Origin: Dimargaris cristalligena
Taxonomy: Eukaryota > Kickxellomycota > Dimargaritomycetes > Dimargaritales > Dimargaritaceae
Assembly: GCA_027576995.1 (NCBI GenBank)
Contig: JANBQC010000389.1
Coordinates: 1-26,932, forward strand
Length of the DNA: 26,932 nt
Reading direction: 5' to 3'
Shown here one piece after another: positions 9,927 to 20,978 of the stretch. Numbering within the stretch: position 1 is the first letter of the stretch; each line of letters starts with the position of its first letter. Made by a program: the position numbers and the translations under genes. A model generated the notes under the pieces. The model did no database searches, was not told the DNA's origin, and saw only the letters and a list, made by a program, of their open reading frames with translations.

Positions 9927-12242
9927 GAAAACGACTAGCAATGTCTGTCTTGTCGGGCGCTTTATTCTTGCTATATAGCCAAATTGAAAACTAGCCATAT
10001 TAAGAAAATACGAAACTGTCACCTAAATTAGCCATTAGAGTGGCAGTTTACCCGAGTACAAGTATCCCCCAAAGGTGAAGGAGTTTGTATTTTTGGACAC
10101 CTGCTATGTAGAGTCACCTTATAGAAACGAAAATGAGTTTTAATCGCCCAAATCGAGATTCAACCAACTCGACCGGGATTCTATGTACCGATCGGCTATT
10201 GTTGCCACAGTTGGGTTGTTTTGAGAGTCCTCGAAGTCATCGGGGATGCCATAGCGGATCGGATTTCGAGCCGATGTGCTTATCATGATATTTTCCGCGC
10301 ACTATGGGATGCAGAAAAAGGCGGGGAGGACTGAGGTTTCTTCTCATAGTATAGGCATGTTGGGCTCGGGTAATAATGATTGGCAGGTAACGGGGTGGCA
10401 TCTGAGATGATTGGAACATTTCCACCTAACTACTACTGACTCAGTTCGGGAATTCTTAATGTATTCCTTCGAGGCAGTAACACCCCCCTCCTCTTCATCT
10501 ATTGTATCGGCAGCGATTCCCAGTTATTACATCGACTACTTCGGTGCTTTTGCATCATCATATTCGCTGAATATACATGCTTAGATTTATATTGGACTCC
10601 CACACAGCTAAAGGGACACATAGGCAGCCTATTATATTCATAGTTATGACTGATTGTATTGATGCAACGCATTATCATCGGGGGAAGTTTGCAGATTCGT
10701 ACCCAGTGATAAGGTTATATTTTTCCCCTGTCAACCAGATCAGCGATAAATTACACTGTCGTCCAACATTGCGAGCGTTCCCATGGTAACCTGTAGAAAG
10801 GGGTAAAAAAAACTGCCTGTACTGTGCCTGAAGCTTAAGTACCAACGCTGTTAAAACTCTGCGTTCGGGCAAAATAGAGCCTATCGCCTAGACCAGTCCA
10901 AAGCCCTTGACGTGGGTAACCTTATGTTTAACGGCCGAGGACTAGGGGAGGGGAGGGGGGTGCGGTATATTTCCGGAGCAACTTGCATTATATGGAATGC
11001 CTGAAGATGCACTCTCCAGGGGAAATAGACAGTGCTGGTTGACAAATGCGGCATCTAAGGTGCGTTGAGCTCCTAGGCTTATACGGCAGAGCCGGGGCTG
11101 CACGCGGCTTTTTGAGTGTATTTCCTAGTCCCCACACTCGCTTCTACAACACCCCTTTATCAGCCTCGGTCACCCAAAAGTGAGCTCATACCACCTATAA
11201 AAAAATCCGGTTTGGAGACGTGGTCAATTAGGTCACGCTTATGTTCGAATACGCAAAGAGAAATTAAGAAGGACAATATACCTTCTATTTGGCACGCTAT
11301 GTGTTTTAATTATTATTTTTTAAAAAAAAATACATTACATATGACAGTCAAAGAATAGGTCGGTATTGACAGAACGACGTGGCCTTTCAACCGGTTACCA
11401 TCCAGTGGGATGGCGACGTTATCGTTACTGTTGACGCCCCCCCCTCCACTCCGCCGTTCTCTATTGACGCCACATGCTTACAATATCCCTTTAATTATTC
11501 CCGACTCAGTGGTTTGACTCGGTTAGGTAATCTTTGACTGCCGCCCACTAGTTTATGTCATTTTCGTCAATTGGTAAACCCCAACTTAGTACCCCCCAAC
11601 TGCCAAACATTGTACCCTACGCTTGGCTGAAATCTTCTAGTTAACAAACTGTATTAACTTACTCAAATTTCACCAATCTCCTTTTACGGTATCTAAGATC
11701 CACGTCATTCATATTTAGGGGAGAAGACCGCCCCAATCTCTGTTGAATAAAAGTATGGCACTGACGGTTGCCCCGAATGTGACAAAATGCCAGTATTCAT
11801 GGTACGTTATCCCAACCACTAAATACCTCGGTTTTTCTCAGTTAATTGGGCACTGTACCAGTATACCTATTGGTCACCGCTACTGGGGGTCAGCTTATTA
11901 CGCATTTCTACTTGGAGCATGCCCCCCTTCCTCCCACCTCACCAATCCCCCGGGCCATACACCACTCCACATAAGCCCCTGGTAAATGATGAAATAATAC
12001 AGACCAGAAACCTATACATGAACCACTACTACCTTTGGTTTATTCCTCGAAACGCCGGAACTGGTATTTCTCTTGAATTGAACTTTGTTATATTAAAAGG
12101 TGCTACAAGGAATTCAACCCAATTAGGAAGGTATCCCGATTTTAAGTTATGGGTGACTCACCCGCATTGCATTAGTACACAAACCTGTATTTTTGCAAGC
12201 CGAAAAAAACTAGTCCCCGGGTCTCGAGCCCGTGGATCGTTT

Positions 12243-12267
12243 TATATATATATATATATATATATAT
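12243..12267. repeat. (TA)n microsatellite
   Basis: A 25-bp uninterrupted TA run in intergenic DNA. It is longer than the similar run in the lipoyltransferase intron. Confidence 0.8.
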
Positions 12268-12965
12268 GTTTACATGCCATTACTTCATAGCCACGCACTG
12301 GCCAAGTCACCATTAACTTGTATTCTGCAGACCAGTGGGTCGGAGACGGGTGACTGGGCCCCTCCCTCCTATCCCTCACCCCAGGAATTATGAACCAGGG
12401 GAGTGGAAGGGGTATGGATAGCGGGATATAGCAGGCAAGGAACTACGTCAGTTAAAGATCTGGAGAGCCGAAAATACCAGTAGCCCCGTAGTATGGGCGG
12501 TATGTAAAGCATTGGCCATAATGCAAGTGGAAACGGGGGAGCAAGACGGAGGTGCCGATAAACATGGCTAAATTGGTTTTATTTTTTTAATGCTGATCTG
12601 GCTGGTGCGAGCTGCAGAGAATGGCATGGAGGGAGGGAGGGGGAGGTCTACACTGTACCATATGACAATGGACCCTGTCCCTTGAGTTGGTGAAGGTCCA
12701 AACGGCACCCAGATGAGAAATGCCGTGACTGGGGGTGTAGAGGTGTGTGTGCGTGTGACAATGGGTGTAGACCTATGTATGAGCGACCCCCTCAGTGAGG
12801 CTGCATTTGGTAATAATTACCAACCCGGTCATCGACTGACCACTGGTGCCGAAGGGTTGTAGCGTAACACCAGTAGTCCCCACAGTGCCGGGGAAGAGAG
12901 GAGGGGGCACTGACGTGGTATCGTAAATTCTCCTTTCGAGCCTGGTGAGAGAGTTGGTTTTTCCG

Positions 12966-12983
12966 ATAATAATAATAATAATA
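12966..12983. repeat. (ATA)6 microsatellite
   Basis: Six perfect ATA units in intergenic DNA. Read on the minus strand they create an artificial Ile or Tyr run inside short open frames, which explains why those frames stay open. Confidence 0.75.
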
Positions 12984-13201
12984 TTGGTAGGTATTTCGCA
13001 CAGAGCATAAGGCCGGTAAGCGCTGGTCGGAGAAGTCGACTCCGCGGTCACATGTACCAAAGCTAAATAGACACCCTCTCTTTTTTATGAAAAAGCACCA
13101 GCCATTAGGCCAAACCTGATGATTGCCTAGGCGAAGAGGTTGAAGGGTTCCGGGCGATGTAGCAGCGCATCGATGTGGCGGTCACTTTGTGCTAGAGAAT
13201 A

Positions 13202-13220
13202 ACCAATTGACTATATAAAA
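13202..13220 (+). promoter_or_regulatory. CCAAT plus TATA promoter-like site without an assigned gene
   Basis: CCAAT at 13203-13207 is followed immediately by TATATAAAA at 13212-13220. The nearest downstream plus-strand ATG frame is 13400-13717 (105 codons, no recognised domain). The APSES factor gene starts 2.5 kb further on. The site could drive that short frame, a noncoding RNA, or a long 5' leader of the APSES transcript. It may also be chance. Confidence 0.35.
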
Positions 13221-13323
13221 CTTACTTGGGGTGTACGCACCTTTCCAGCCCACCTAAAAGACACCCCACCACCACCACTACCCGTGCGACTTACTCAACT
13301 CTCCCTCCCCGACCAAGCCGCCT

Positions 13324-13374
13324 TTCCCCTCCTTTCCCTGTCAGTAGTAAACGGCCCAAAGGGGAGGAGGGGAA
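13324..13374. repeat. 10-bp inverted repeat in a purine/pyrimidine tract
   Basis: TTCCCCTCCT (13324-13333) is the exact reverse complement of AGGAGGGGAA (13365-13374), with a 31-bp spacer. The arms sit in longer imperfectly matching pyrimidine and purine runs, so an RNA hairpin is possible. Confidence 0.4.
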
Positions 13375-14019
13375 GAGAGACTGAAGAAGACGCTGATTGA
13401 TGAGCCCAAAACGGTCACAGCCAACGTGCAAGGGGCTAGCGGCCCACACCCATATGAAAAGGGCAAACAACATAGCCACCCACATACATACATTAATGCT
13501 CACACCCACGCACCAGTTGGCGAGCCACATGACGGTCGAGCCCCACAGTGAACATGATATATGGTCTCCTCGCAATGATTCCCTCGTTCTCTTGCTCAGT
13601 CTCAAGTCTCTCGCAACGCTATTCTCTGCCATGGGCCATTCAGTCAGTCGGACAGATTGCCAGCGTCGGATTCGACCTCCCCCTCCCTCATTGATTCAAT
13701 TTTCGGGACGGTATTGACCCTGAATTTACACTCCCCTCATAGTGAGTGGGCTCCGTTCGGCATACGCCCCGTCGCCTTCGGTCCCCGATCAAGTATGGAA
13801 TGGAATGGGGACTATAAATGGGTAAATGAATATAATCGTGCCTGTGGGTGTTTTGGGTGAATGGTTCGGCTAGACCGGATATCTCGACCAGGGGAGATGG
13901 CCATTAGAAGGCGGTATAACCCGCCACCACCCACTTCCTACTATTACATCGCTCTACACCAGGGGAAATCCGGTGGCGGTCATGAAAAAAATATGAATCG
14001 GGTGGGTTGGGCGAGGAAG

Positions 14020-14043
14020 TATTATTACTATTATTATTACTAT
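14020..14043. repeat. TAT/TAC triplet repeat
   Basis: Eight near-perfect TAT or TAC triplets. On the plus strand they translate as a Tyr run inside the 13861-14094 frame, which I regard as noncoding. Confidence 0.6.
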
Positions 14044-15772
14044 TTCCCGGTCCAGCCCGGCATGCTTGGGAAAGTGGTGAGTGGGCTTTGTTAGATAAGA
14101 CATCGCGCCATCCCCTTTTTCCCGCTCCCAATTCCCGAAATCTCCCCGGAGCTTGACTCAAGCTTCGACCAGGCCCTGTAACCCGGGCTCGACGAAACTA
14201 AACCGGGCAGACTTCCACCCCATGCTTACCGGATAGACCCACACCCGTGTACACGTTGTTCCCCTCCGCCATTCGGCCACTGAATCCCCTAGAACCATCC
14301 CCTCCTCCACCATGCGACCATTCCGGCTATTAATACGACCTACCGGGATTTTAACCGTTAGTAATTGGTGTCGCCGCTTATAGGCTCGCAACCTCCCCCT
14401 CTCTACTTCGCGCACCCAGCAAGTAGTCTCGTCATGAACCAGTGGTGCGGATGGATGGTATAATAATCCCCCCCCGGCCAGGTCGGACCGGGATACTGAG
14501 ACCAAAACCGCTCGACCCTAAACCAACCGACTTGACTTAGCTCGACTTGGCTTGGATTCTCCCCACCCCTTTTTTTCTTACTGGTCCCTCTCTCTCTCTC
14601 TCCCCGTTATCGACCTCGCCGTGCTAACCCTTTTCCCCCTCGCGCTTCCGTTCGGTGGAGTGTACGTGTCTGCGAGATATAGCCAGTGTGTATAGTCGAG
14701 TGTATGTTTTCAAATGGGCCGGTTGCTGGTCGCTTTTGCCCCTTAGTTTCCCGTTCCTTAGAAGAAGTAACCCAGGGGAGAGATCCCTCTCCGTTTATTG
14801 CTGTTGCTGTTATTGCTGCCGCCGCCCCCCCCTTTCTTCTGCTCAGCGTTCTCTCCCTTTAGCACACTCAATCTGTCTGGGACTCGCCTCCTTTCATATC
14901 GTTATAAGTACACCCCCGGGCCCGGCCTTAGTTTCGGATTACCCGAAGCTGCACCCGTCGCTGTGCCAGTTTGTTATCGTTTCTGGGTTACTCAGACCCT
15001 CCCTCCCCCTTCTTTCCTTCCTATATATCGATACCTGTTTCTATTTGATTATATTATATAGATTATTATTGCCTTTACTTTTATTTTAATTCTACAGTGC
15101 TATTGGCATTCCGGTTGTTTATAAAACCACACACCGCTCCCCACTGTCAGCGGGTGGCTCGATATATACCCATTTTAACCCGCTGTTTGGCATTTCAGTC
15201 CGGTAGTTCGGGATTGCAGCCATTATTTGATATATATATTTTCGATATTTCCATCTGTATGTGTGATGACCCCCCAGTCACCTGAGTGACCCAAACACCC
15301 CCCTGCCATCTCGATTGCGCTCATGACTGTGTGACGACTATTGATATCCCTTGATAATATTATACATCTTGAACCTCCCTCATTTATCCTAAGAGAGGGA
15401 CCCGGCTGACCCTGGCGCACTTTCGTATATTCCTTCCCTTTCTTATACAAAGATATCTCTATCCGCTTTACCTATTCCCCAACCTGTCTATTTATTTAGT
15501 TTAATGCCCCATCAGCCTGCCTTGCTTTAAAGCCTCCCGAGTTCGAGCTGTACCGTTATCTCTTGCCCTACCTGTCCCGTGTCCGGGTTTCCCTTTATCA
15601 ACCGACCCATCTTCTTCTTATTCCTCCTCTTCCGGCCTTGGCGTTTCTTTTGACCTGGACTCTCGCTTAGACTTCGCAGCCCTGTTCGCCAACTTCTGCT
15701 TATTATTTATCATACGACTCCGGCGGCCCGGCTTATTCAACGTTTTGAACTGACCCGCCCCCGTTTGCTACC

Positions 15773-17214
15773 ATGAGTTCCAGTGACCGCTACCCCCCAT
15801 ATCTAGTGCCCAATAAGGAGATAATACGGCGCCAACACCGCACCAGTTGCGACAAGGAGCGGAATGAGTTGCGGGTCTTTGAGTACAAAATCGGGGAACA
15901 CTACATCATGTGGGACCGTGAACTCGGCTTGGTCTACTGGACAGGAATTTGGCAGGCCATTGGCGGGGATAAAATCGATTTGCCCAAGGGGCTCAACACT
16001 GACAAGGAACTCCGACCCGAGGACATGTTGATGGTCCGGGGCGGGAAACTGACGATCCAGGGAACGTGGATCCCGTTTGGCAACGCCCTGAAGTTGGCCA
16101 TTCGCACGTGCTTTAAAATCCGCCATGAGCTGATCCCCTTGTTCGGACCCCAGTTCGTTCAACAATGTCTGCTGCCCGACCACCCCGACTATTTGATCCC
16201 CCAGTCCCAGGTCACCGCGAATAAACGCCGCTTAAACCAGCTTAACCAGCTCAATGGGACGGTCACTCCCCCCGTAGCGAAACGGACCCCCAACTCCAGA
16301 GGCCCCGGCAGTGCCCCCCATCGGGAGAAGCCGCCCTTACTACCGTCCAGCAACGGGTTCGGTCCACCGGGCTATGCGTCGCCCTACGGCCCCACTGACT
16401 CCGCTTTCCCCAACGATAAAATCCAGCGACCTCGCCCGGGGCAAAACCCAATGCGATCCCTCACTCCTCATCTTTCTCGGGCTGGCCCTCCCATGGTGAC
16501 TACTAATAATAACAGCAACAGCAACAGTAGCAGCAATAATAATATTAATAATCCCAGTAGCCATAGTAATAGTAATGGTAACCACAATGGCCACCATCAT
16601 TCTGGCGCGCTCAATCCCGCGGCATCCCGGCTGGCCGGAGGCTCCGTTAAGCGGGTGTTTTCCCTGCCCATGGCCCCCCACAAGAAAGGGCCCGGGGCTG
16701 GTCTTTACCCCGGTGATAACGACGAAAACCACTTTGACAACAACGACCCGGGCCATCCCGCCGGTAAGAAGCGCCGGTTTATTGACCAGCCCGGTCGTCC
16801 CCACTCGGCCTTTGGGCATTCCCTATCGCCGGGCCATCCCATCGAGGGCCCGGTGGGCTACGCCCGTGGGTTATCCGATCGCCCAACCTATGGTGCCATG
16901 GACACCCACGGCCACGGTCCGTCGGGGGCGTACCGACCACCGGGTGAGAACGCGATGGATGCGGCCCATGTGCTGTTGGCCATGCATAATGATGCCTGGT
17001 CCCGGCCCCTCAGTGCCCAGCCTACTTTACCGCGGTCCCATTCGACCTTTTCCGAACGACCGGACCCTATCATGGGTAATCATGGCCCACGCACCCCTGC
17101 GGGTTTATTACGGCCCCATTTGCCGACCCTTCTGCCCATATTAGCAGCGGAAGCCGCCGATCTCTCCCGACCGCGACCCGAATCCCCGGGCGGCCACCGG
17201 ATACCGGGGAATAA

Positions 17215-17252
<38 letters not shown>

Positions 17253-18118
17253 TTAACATTAATATTAATAATAATAACGGGTCGTTACCATTACCCCACC
17301 TGCCGGCGTTGACCCCCTCACGCTCCCACCAGGGGGCCCTGCCCTCCCCGCTCTCCCCTGCCTTCAACCTCGGTGGAGTGTTTGGCAGCGACCCCGTGTC
17401 GACCAAGAACAACCCAGCGAGTCCCACCCACCACCATCCCTCCTTACGGTACTCCTCCACCCTTTCCCACCACCGCAAGGGAGTGAAGAGTCCCCCACCC
17501 CCCCTTCAGATTTACCCCCATGGCTTATCGAATTCTTCCTCGCTGCTGACTTTGTCGTCGTCCTCCTCCAATTCCTCCTCTTCGGCCAACAACGGGTTTC
17601 CGAGTATTCTCCTACCGCGGATAGACCAAGTGCTACGCTCGGCCCAGCCGTCGCCCAGTTTGCCTCCGGACTCAGCCATGGTAGTAGTAGCGTCCCTCAA
17701 GAGCCCGGCGGGTCTCATCACCCCGAGTCCCGAGACCACGCTGTTTAATCTCGCCTCCCCGCATTCGGTGGAGCTGCCCCCACTGCGCATCCCTTCCTCC
17801 CCAGCTTGTCCCCTGGACGCCACGCAAAGCCATTCACTCCTCCTCCCACCATGTACACCCACCTCTGCGGTCCCACCCCACCTTGGTAACAATACCACCA
17901 ATAACACCAACAACAGCCTGGCGGCCTTCTCGTTTGAGCGCTCTGGTACCGTTTCCCCCGGGTTTCCTCCGCCGACCAGTGGGGGAGGATCGCTGGCCCT
18001 GCATTTGGTCCCGACCTCCCTGAGTCACCCCCTGCCTGGTTCGTCGTCTTCGTCATCGATGGTGTCGTCGACCCCGTTTCCCGCCATGATGGTCCCCCCA
18101 TCGAATGGTTCCAGCTAG
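15773..18118 (+). CDS. APSES/KilA-N domain transcription factor, Xbp1-like
   Basis: This is a nuclear DNA-binding regulator of 781 residues without introns. The domain covers about residues 33-140. Its diagnostic blocks are VYWTGIWQAIG (54-64), MVRGGKLTIQGTWIPFG (87-103) and IRHELIPLFGPQF (116-128), ending in CLLPDHPDY (132-140). This matches the Xbp1-like branch of APSES proteins, fungal relatives of Swi4/Mbp1. Xbp1 itself is a stress and quiescence repressor in yeast; that role here is inference. A basic cluster GKKRRF (331-336) is a likely nuclear localisation signal. The remainder is disordered, rich in Pro, Ser, His and Asn, with tracts at about 244-272 and 480-502. No ankyrin repeats are present, which argues against Swi4/Mbp1 orthology. 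The start ATG has A at -3 and opens a domain-containing frame with no better upstream candidate. The AATAAA signal is at 18447. Confidence 0.88.
16502..16590 (+). repeat. coding low-complexity tract (Asn/Ser/His-rich) in the APSES factor
   Basis: Imperfect AAT, AAC, AGC and AGT triplets encode an Asn/Ser-rich stretch ending in a His cluster, just after the DNA-binding domain. Mixed codons suggest that it is older or selected at protein level compared with the purer AAT run further downstream. Confidence 0.7.
17210..17278 (+). repeat. coding (AAT)n microsatellite encoding poly-Asn
   Basis: Twenty-three in-frame triplets, almost all AAT, encode 18 Asn plus one Thr and three Ile, with one AAC near the middle and a final AAC. 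The Thr and Ile codons are single-base changes from AAT, as expected for an expanded triplet repeat. Confidence 0.85.
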
Positions 18119-18818
18119 GCCGGGGATAATGGCTTTCGTGGGCCCCTCTCCTCACTTGGTTCCCCTGTTCAGTATGAGTCCCCTCTTCTCCCCTTCCTTA
18201 TTCATTATGGCTAACATGTCTTTAGTTATGTTCCCTCCGTCATCCTATCCTTCTATGTTTATCAGTGTATTTTTGATCCCCCCCCTACTACCACCTTGTT
18301 CCTTTCCTCCTAATTGTAAGTATCTGTATTTTGCAACCAATTCTCTAGCATCAATATAGACTCTATAGATCCCTGGTTTCGGGTCTGTTCACTATTTAAT
18401 ATTTTTACTGGCCTCCCGACCTTGCGTGATTTATGTACAGCACTTCAATAAACGTGTACAACATGGCCACAAACGGTGAGAATGACTGGTGTAATAGAAA
18501 AAATATATACCTCTAACATATTCACAATGAAATGCTCGGTGTCGTATATAGTTTACACTGTCCCCGCCGTGGATAGGGCAGTTGACCTTGCGGGGTTTAC
18601 AATAGCCATCCCCACACCACCAGACAGTCCTCTCTCTCTCCTTCACTCACCCGGATATATCATCCTATTACCAAGCAGCTTACCAGCTGATTTTTTTTAG
18701 TGTACCTTCTTTCCCTCTTCCCAAGCCTCAATTTTCCTGCTTTTGCTTTAGTGGATTTCCACTTCATACATACCCCCTCCCTTTTACCTAATTTCACGAC
18801 TCATTATCGCCCAATAGT
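18119..18818. other. intergenic: APSES 3' region and LRR gene promoter
   Basis: 700 bp with no recognised gene. The left half is the pyrimidine-rich 3' flank with the AATAAA signal at 18447. The right half is C/T-rich up to the LRR start at 18819. No clear TATA box precedes the LRR gene. Confidence 0.5.
18447..18452 (+). terminator. polyadenylation signal of the APSES factor gene
   Basis: AATAAA lies about 330 bp after the TAG stop at 18116-18118, in an AT-rich stretch before the next gene. Confidence 0.45.
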
Positions 18819-20393
18819 ATGGCTTGGGGAAATCCTGGTTCCGGCTCGCATAGCGAAGTAGACGGGTGGATTGCCCGTCTCAAACGCCGGGATCCGACCT
18901 TCACCTCGCTCCACATTTTAAGTTTCCGCCGATTGACCACCGACAATTTCGTGCGCCTGTTCGAGGCCATTGCGCGAAATAACACCTTGACCGAACTGGG
19001 CTGTTCGGGCCACCAGTTGGATGTGCGGGCCCTCGGTGCCCTGTCGGACATGTTGCAAGCCAACCACACTTTGCGGCGCCTGACGTTCGGTAGCGCCCAC
19101 CAGTTCGGCGAACACCCCGACCATTTGGCCATCGTGGCGGAGGGACTGGCGGCGAACCGCGGGTTGCAAGAACTCGACCTCGAATACAAGGACCTAAGTT
19201 TGGCCCACGTGTCCGCTTTGCGCCTAATTTTGACCCGGCCCGCGGGTTGGGAAGTGCTGAAGCTGGGGCGTAATAAACTGGGCGACGAGGCCATTGCCCG
19301 GCTCCTGGGCCCGATTCTGGCGGCGGGGAGTGCCGCCGGCCCGGGTACGCTGGTGAGTCGTATTGCGGATTTGGATCTGACGGATAATACCATCCAGGCC
19401 CAGGGTGCTGCGGATATCGCCCGTTGGCTAACAACCCCCGTGCCCGCTACGGTGGCCCAGTCGGTCAGTCGGCTCGGATCGGTGAAGGCCTTTAAATTAT
19501 CCTATAATCCGTTGGGTACGGAAGGCATGGCCCATATTACCCAGGCCCTGGGTTCCGATAATACGACCCTGGAACGCCTGTGGCTAATTGACTGCATCCA
19601 GCCGGACGAAGGGGCGGCTACTACCGCTGCCGCGGCGGAACTGGCCTCGGTCACCACGAACAGTGACGGAGTGTCGGAAGTAGCGGCGGATACCCACGCC
19701 GTGCTCCCTTGGATTGAATCGCTTCGGACCTCGCTGCGTCGTAATACCACTCTACGCGGCCTATGGTTACACCGCTGCCAATTGGGCGACAATGGGCTTG
19801 TGCACTTGAGCCAAGGGCTCGGCCGCCATGCCCCCAAATCCCGACTGGCTACGCTTTCCCTCCGGGATAACCGCATCACCGACACGGGGGTGGTGGCCCT
19901 CGCCCAGGCCCTGGCCGATGATACCGTAGCGACCTCCTCATTAACCAATTCGAGTAATGATGACGATGACAATACCCCATCATCCGTCCGGAAACTCGAC
20001 CTTTCCGAGAATCGGATTTCCCCCGCCGGGCTGGCCCACCTCCTCCAATGCCCCCAGTTGGGGGAGCTTACGCTCTACGCCAACCAAGTGGCCATTGCCG
20101 GCCCGATTCCCGAACTCAGCAACGGCGATAATGCCGGGGCCCTACGACGATTGGACCTGAGCTGCAATGATATTGAAATCCCGGGTTTCGAATATTTTAG
20201 TCGTGCCCTGAGTGCCGGACTGTTGCCAGCGTTGGAAATCCTCGAGGTGGCCGGCAATGCTAGCCAGGATCAGCAAAGTGCGTGGGACCCCCTGGTAGAC
20301 CAACTGACGGAACAGCGTCCGACCCTCAAGGTTTACTGGAAGAAATACGAAAGTGCGGATAATAGCGAGGCCTGGCCCTCTATGCCCGCTTAA
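18819..20393 (+). CDS. leucine-rich-repeat protein, RNase-inhibitor type
   Basis: A 524-residue intronless protein made almost wholly of RI-type leucine-rich repeats, a horseshoe scaffold for protein-protein contacts. Clear repeat units start at LDLTDNTIQAQGAADIARWL (185-204), FKLSYNPLGTEGMAHITQAL (225-244), LWLHRCQLGDNGLVHLSQGL (315-334), LSLRDNRITDTGVVALAQAL (346-365), LDLSENRISPAGLAHLL (393-409) and LDLSCNDIEIPGFEYFSRAL (445-464). Weaker units occur from about residue 30. Two less conserved inserts, Ala-rich at 264-295 and Ser/Asp-rich at 370-390, interrupt the repeats. There is no signal peptide, membrane segment, NACHT, GTPase-activating or F-box motif, so it is probably a cytosolic adaptor. 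Similar proteins are often named NLRC3-like or Ran-GAP-like; neither function can be claimed here. ATG 18819 is the first in frame. High-GC codon use matches the other housekeeping genes. Confidence 0.85.
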   Translation: MAWGNPGSGSHSEVDGWIARLKRRDPTFTSLHILSFRRLTTDNFVRLFEAIARNNTLTELGCSGHQLDVRALGALSDMLQANHTLRRLTFGSAHQFGEHPDHLAIVAEGLAANRGLQELDLEYKDLSLAHVSALRLILTRPAGWEVLKLGRNKLGDEAIARLLGPILAAGSAAGPGTLVSRIADLDLTDNTIQAQGAADIARWLTTPVPATVAQSVSRLGSVKAFKLSYNPLGTEGMAHITQALGSDNTTLERLWLIDCIQPDEGAATTAAAAELASVTTNSDGVSEVAADTHAVLPWIESLRTSLRRNTTLRGLWLHRCQLGDNGLVHLSQGLGRHAPKSRLATLSLRDNRITDTGVVALAQALADDTVATSSLTNSSNDDDDNTPSSVRKLDLSENRISPAGLAHLLQCPQLGELTLYANQVAIAGPIPELSNGDNAGALRRLDLSCNDIEIPGFEYFSRALSAGLLPALEILEVAGNASQDQQSAWDPLVDQLTEQRPTLKVYWKKYESADNSEAWPSMPA

Positions 20394-20502
20394 ACCCAGT
20401 TTATTTTTATTTTTGGATTGCTTAATGTGTAATTGTTGGGAGGAGAGAGTTATCCAATCCGATAATTCCCTTCCCATTTGGTGGCTTAAATAAGCGGCTA
20501 AT

Positions 20503-20508
20503 AATAAA
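20503..20508 (+). terminator. polyadenylation signal of the LRR gene
   Basis: AATAAA lies 110 bp after the TAA stop at 20391-20393. Confidence 0.5.
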
Positions 20509-20978
20509 CCCCCTGAAGATACTCTCTGCTCTTCTATTGTTAAATGGCAACTTTTGCTGAACGGTGAGACGAAGACTAAACTTCTCCCATATGTACTCGG
20601 GTTTGCCATCCATTGAGCAGATGTAAGTATAGTGAGTTTTACTTTGAAATGGAAAGACCTAGTGGCGCGTAACCTGTCACTTTAAGTAGTGTTCCCACTC
20701 CCACTAGTCTCGTACACCTGGGCTGACCCCTGTCGAACTGCCAAACAAATGACCCTTAGAGCCTGGTGGGCTTGGTTTCCAGCCGTTTGGCGCCCTTCCC
20801 TGCACATGTCGGTAATAGGGAATCGCTGTGAACCGAGTTGGCCAGCGTGCCAAGACTACCGAGGGTTAAAACCCCCAATAACCGGTAATAATACTATTAA
20901 ACTATCTAGCAGCTACGCTCCTCTGGAAAAATAATCGATAAGCTTGGGCCGGCCATTTGATATACAGCACCAATTAAA

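Larger units (their letters stand above)
9927..13199. other. gene-poor intergenic block, no recognised gene
   Basis: About 3.3 kb without any frame I can assign. Frames at 10577-10789, 11743-11985 and 11919-12290 on the plus strand show no domain, and no good donor/acceptor pairs extend them into something familiar. Composition is mixed, with G-rich patches near 10945-10960 and 12627-12647. No tRNA, rRNA or snRNA signature was seen. Confidence 0.45.
13221..15772. other. long upstream/leader region of the APSES factor gene
   Basis: No protein family is recognised. The plus strand becomes strongly C/T-rich from about 14,540 to the start codon at 15773, with a CT run at 14588-14602 and many CCCC and TTCC blocks. 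This looks like a long pyrimidine-rich promoter or 5' leader. Several 60-145-codon frames on both strands (13400-13717, 13861-14094, 14655-15089) are low-complexity by-products, and some begin only at GTG or TTG. Confidence 0.45.

Noticed and set aside
12210..12235. Small palindrome around GGGTCTCGAGCCC
   Set aside because: Short and imperfect; expected by chance in this much sequence.
12773..13060. Minus-strand 95-codon frame with an Ile run
   Set aside because: The frame is held open by the ATA repeat and shows no domain.
14158..14505. 115-codon minus-strand frame
   Set aside because: It begins at TTG, its first ATG is deep inside, and there is no motif.
14655..15089. 144-codon plus-strand frame in the APSES leader
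   Set aside because: It opens at GTG, not ATG, and its Leu/Pro/Cys-rich content reflects the C/T-rich DNA.
17080..17478. Minus-strand 132-codon frame with a Leu/Ile run
   Set aside because: It is the antisense shadow of the AAT repeat and Pro-rich coding sequence of the APSES factor.
20935..20953. Cluster of restriction-site-like words resembling a vector polylinker (ATCGATAAGCTTG)
   Set aside because: Only 13 bp match a common polylinker and the flanks do not continue it. Coincidence is more likely than vector contamination.
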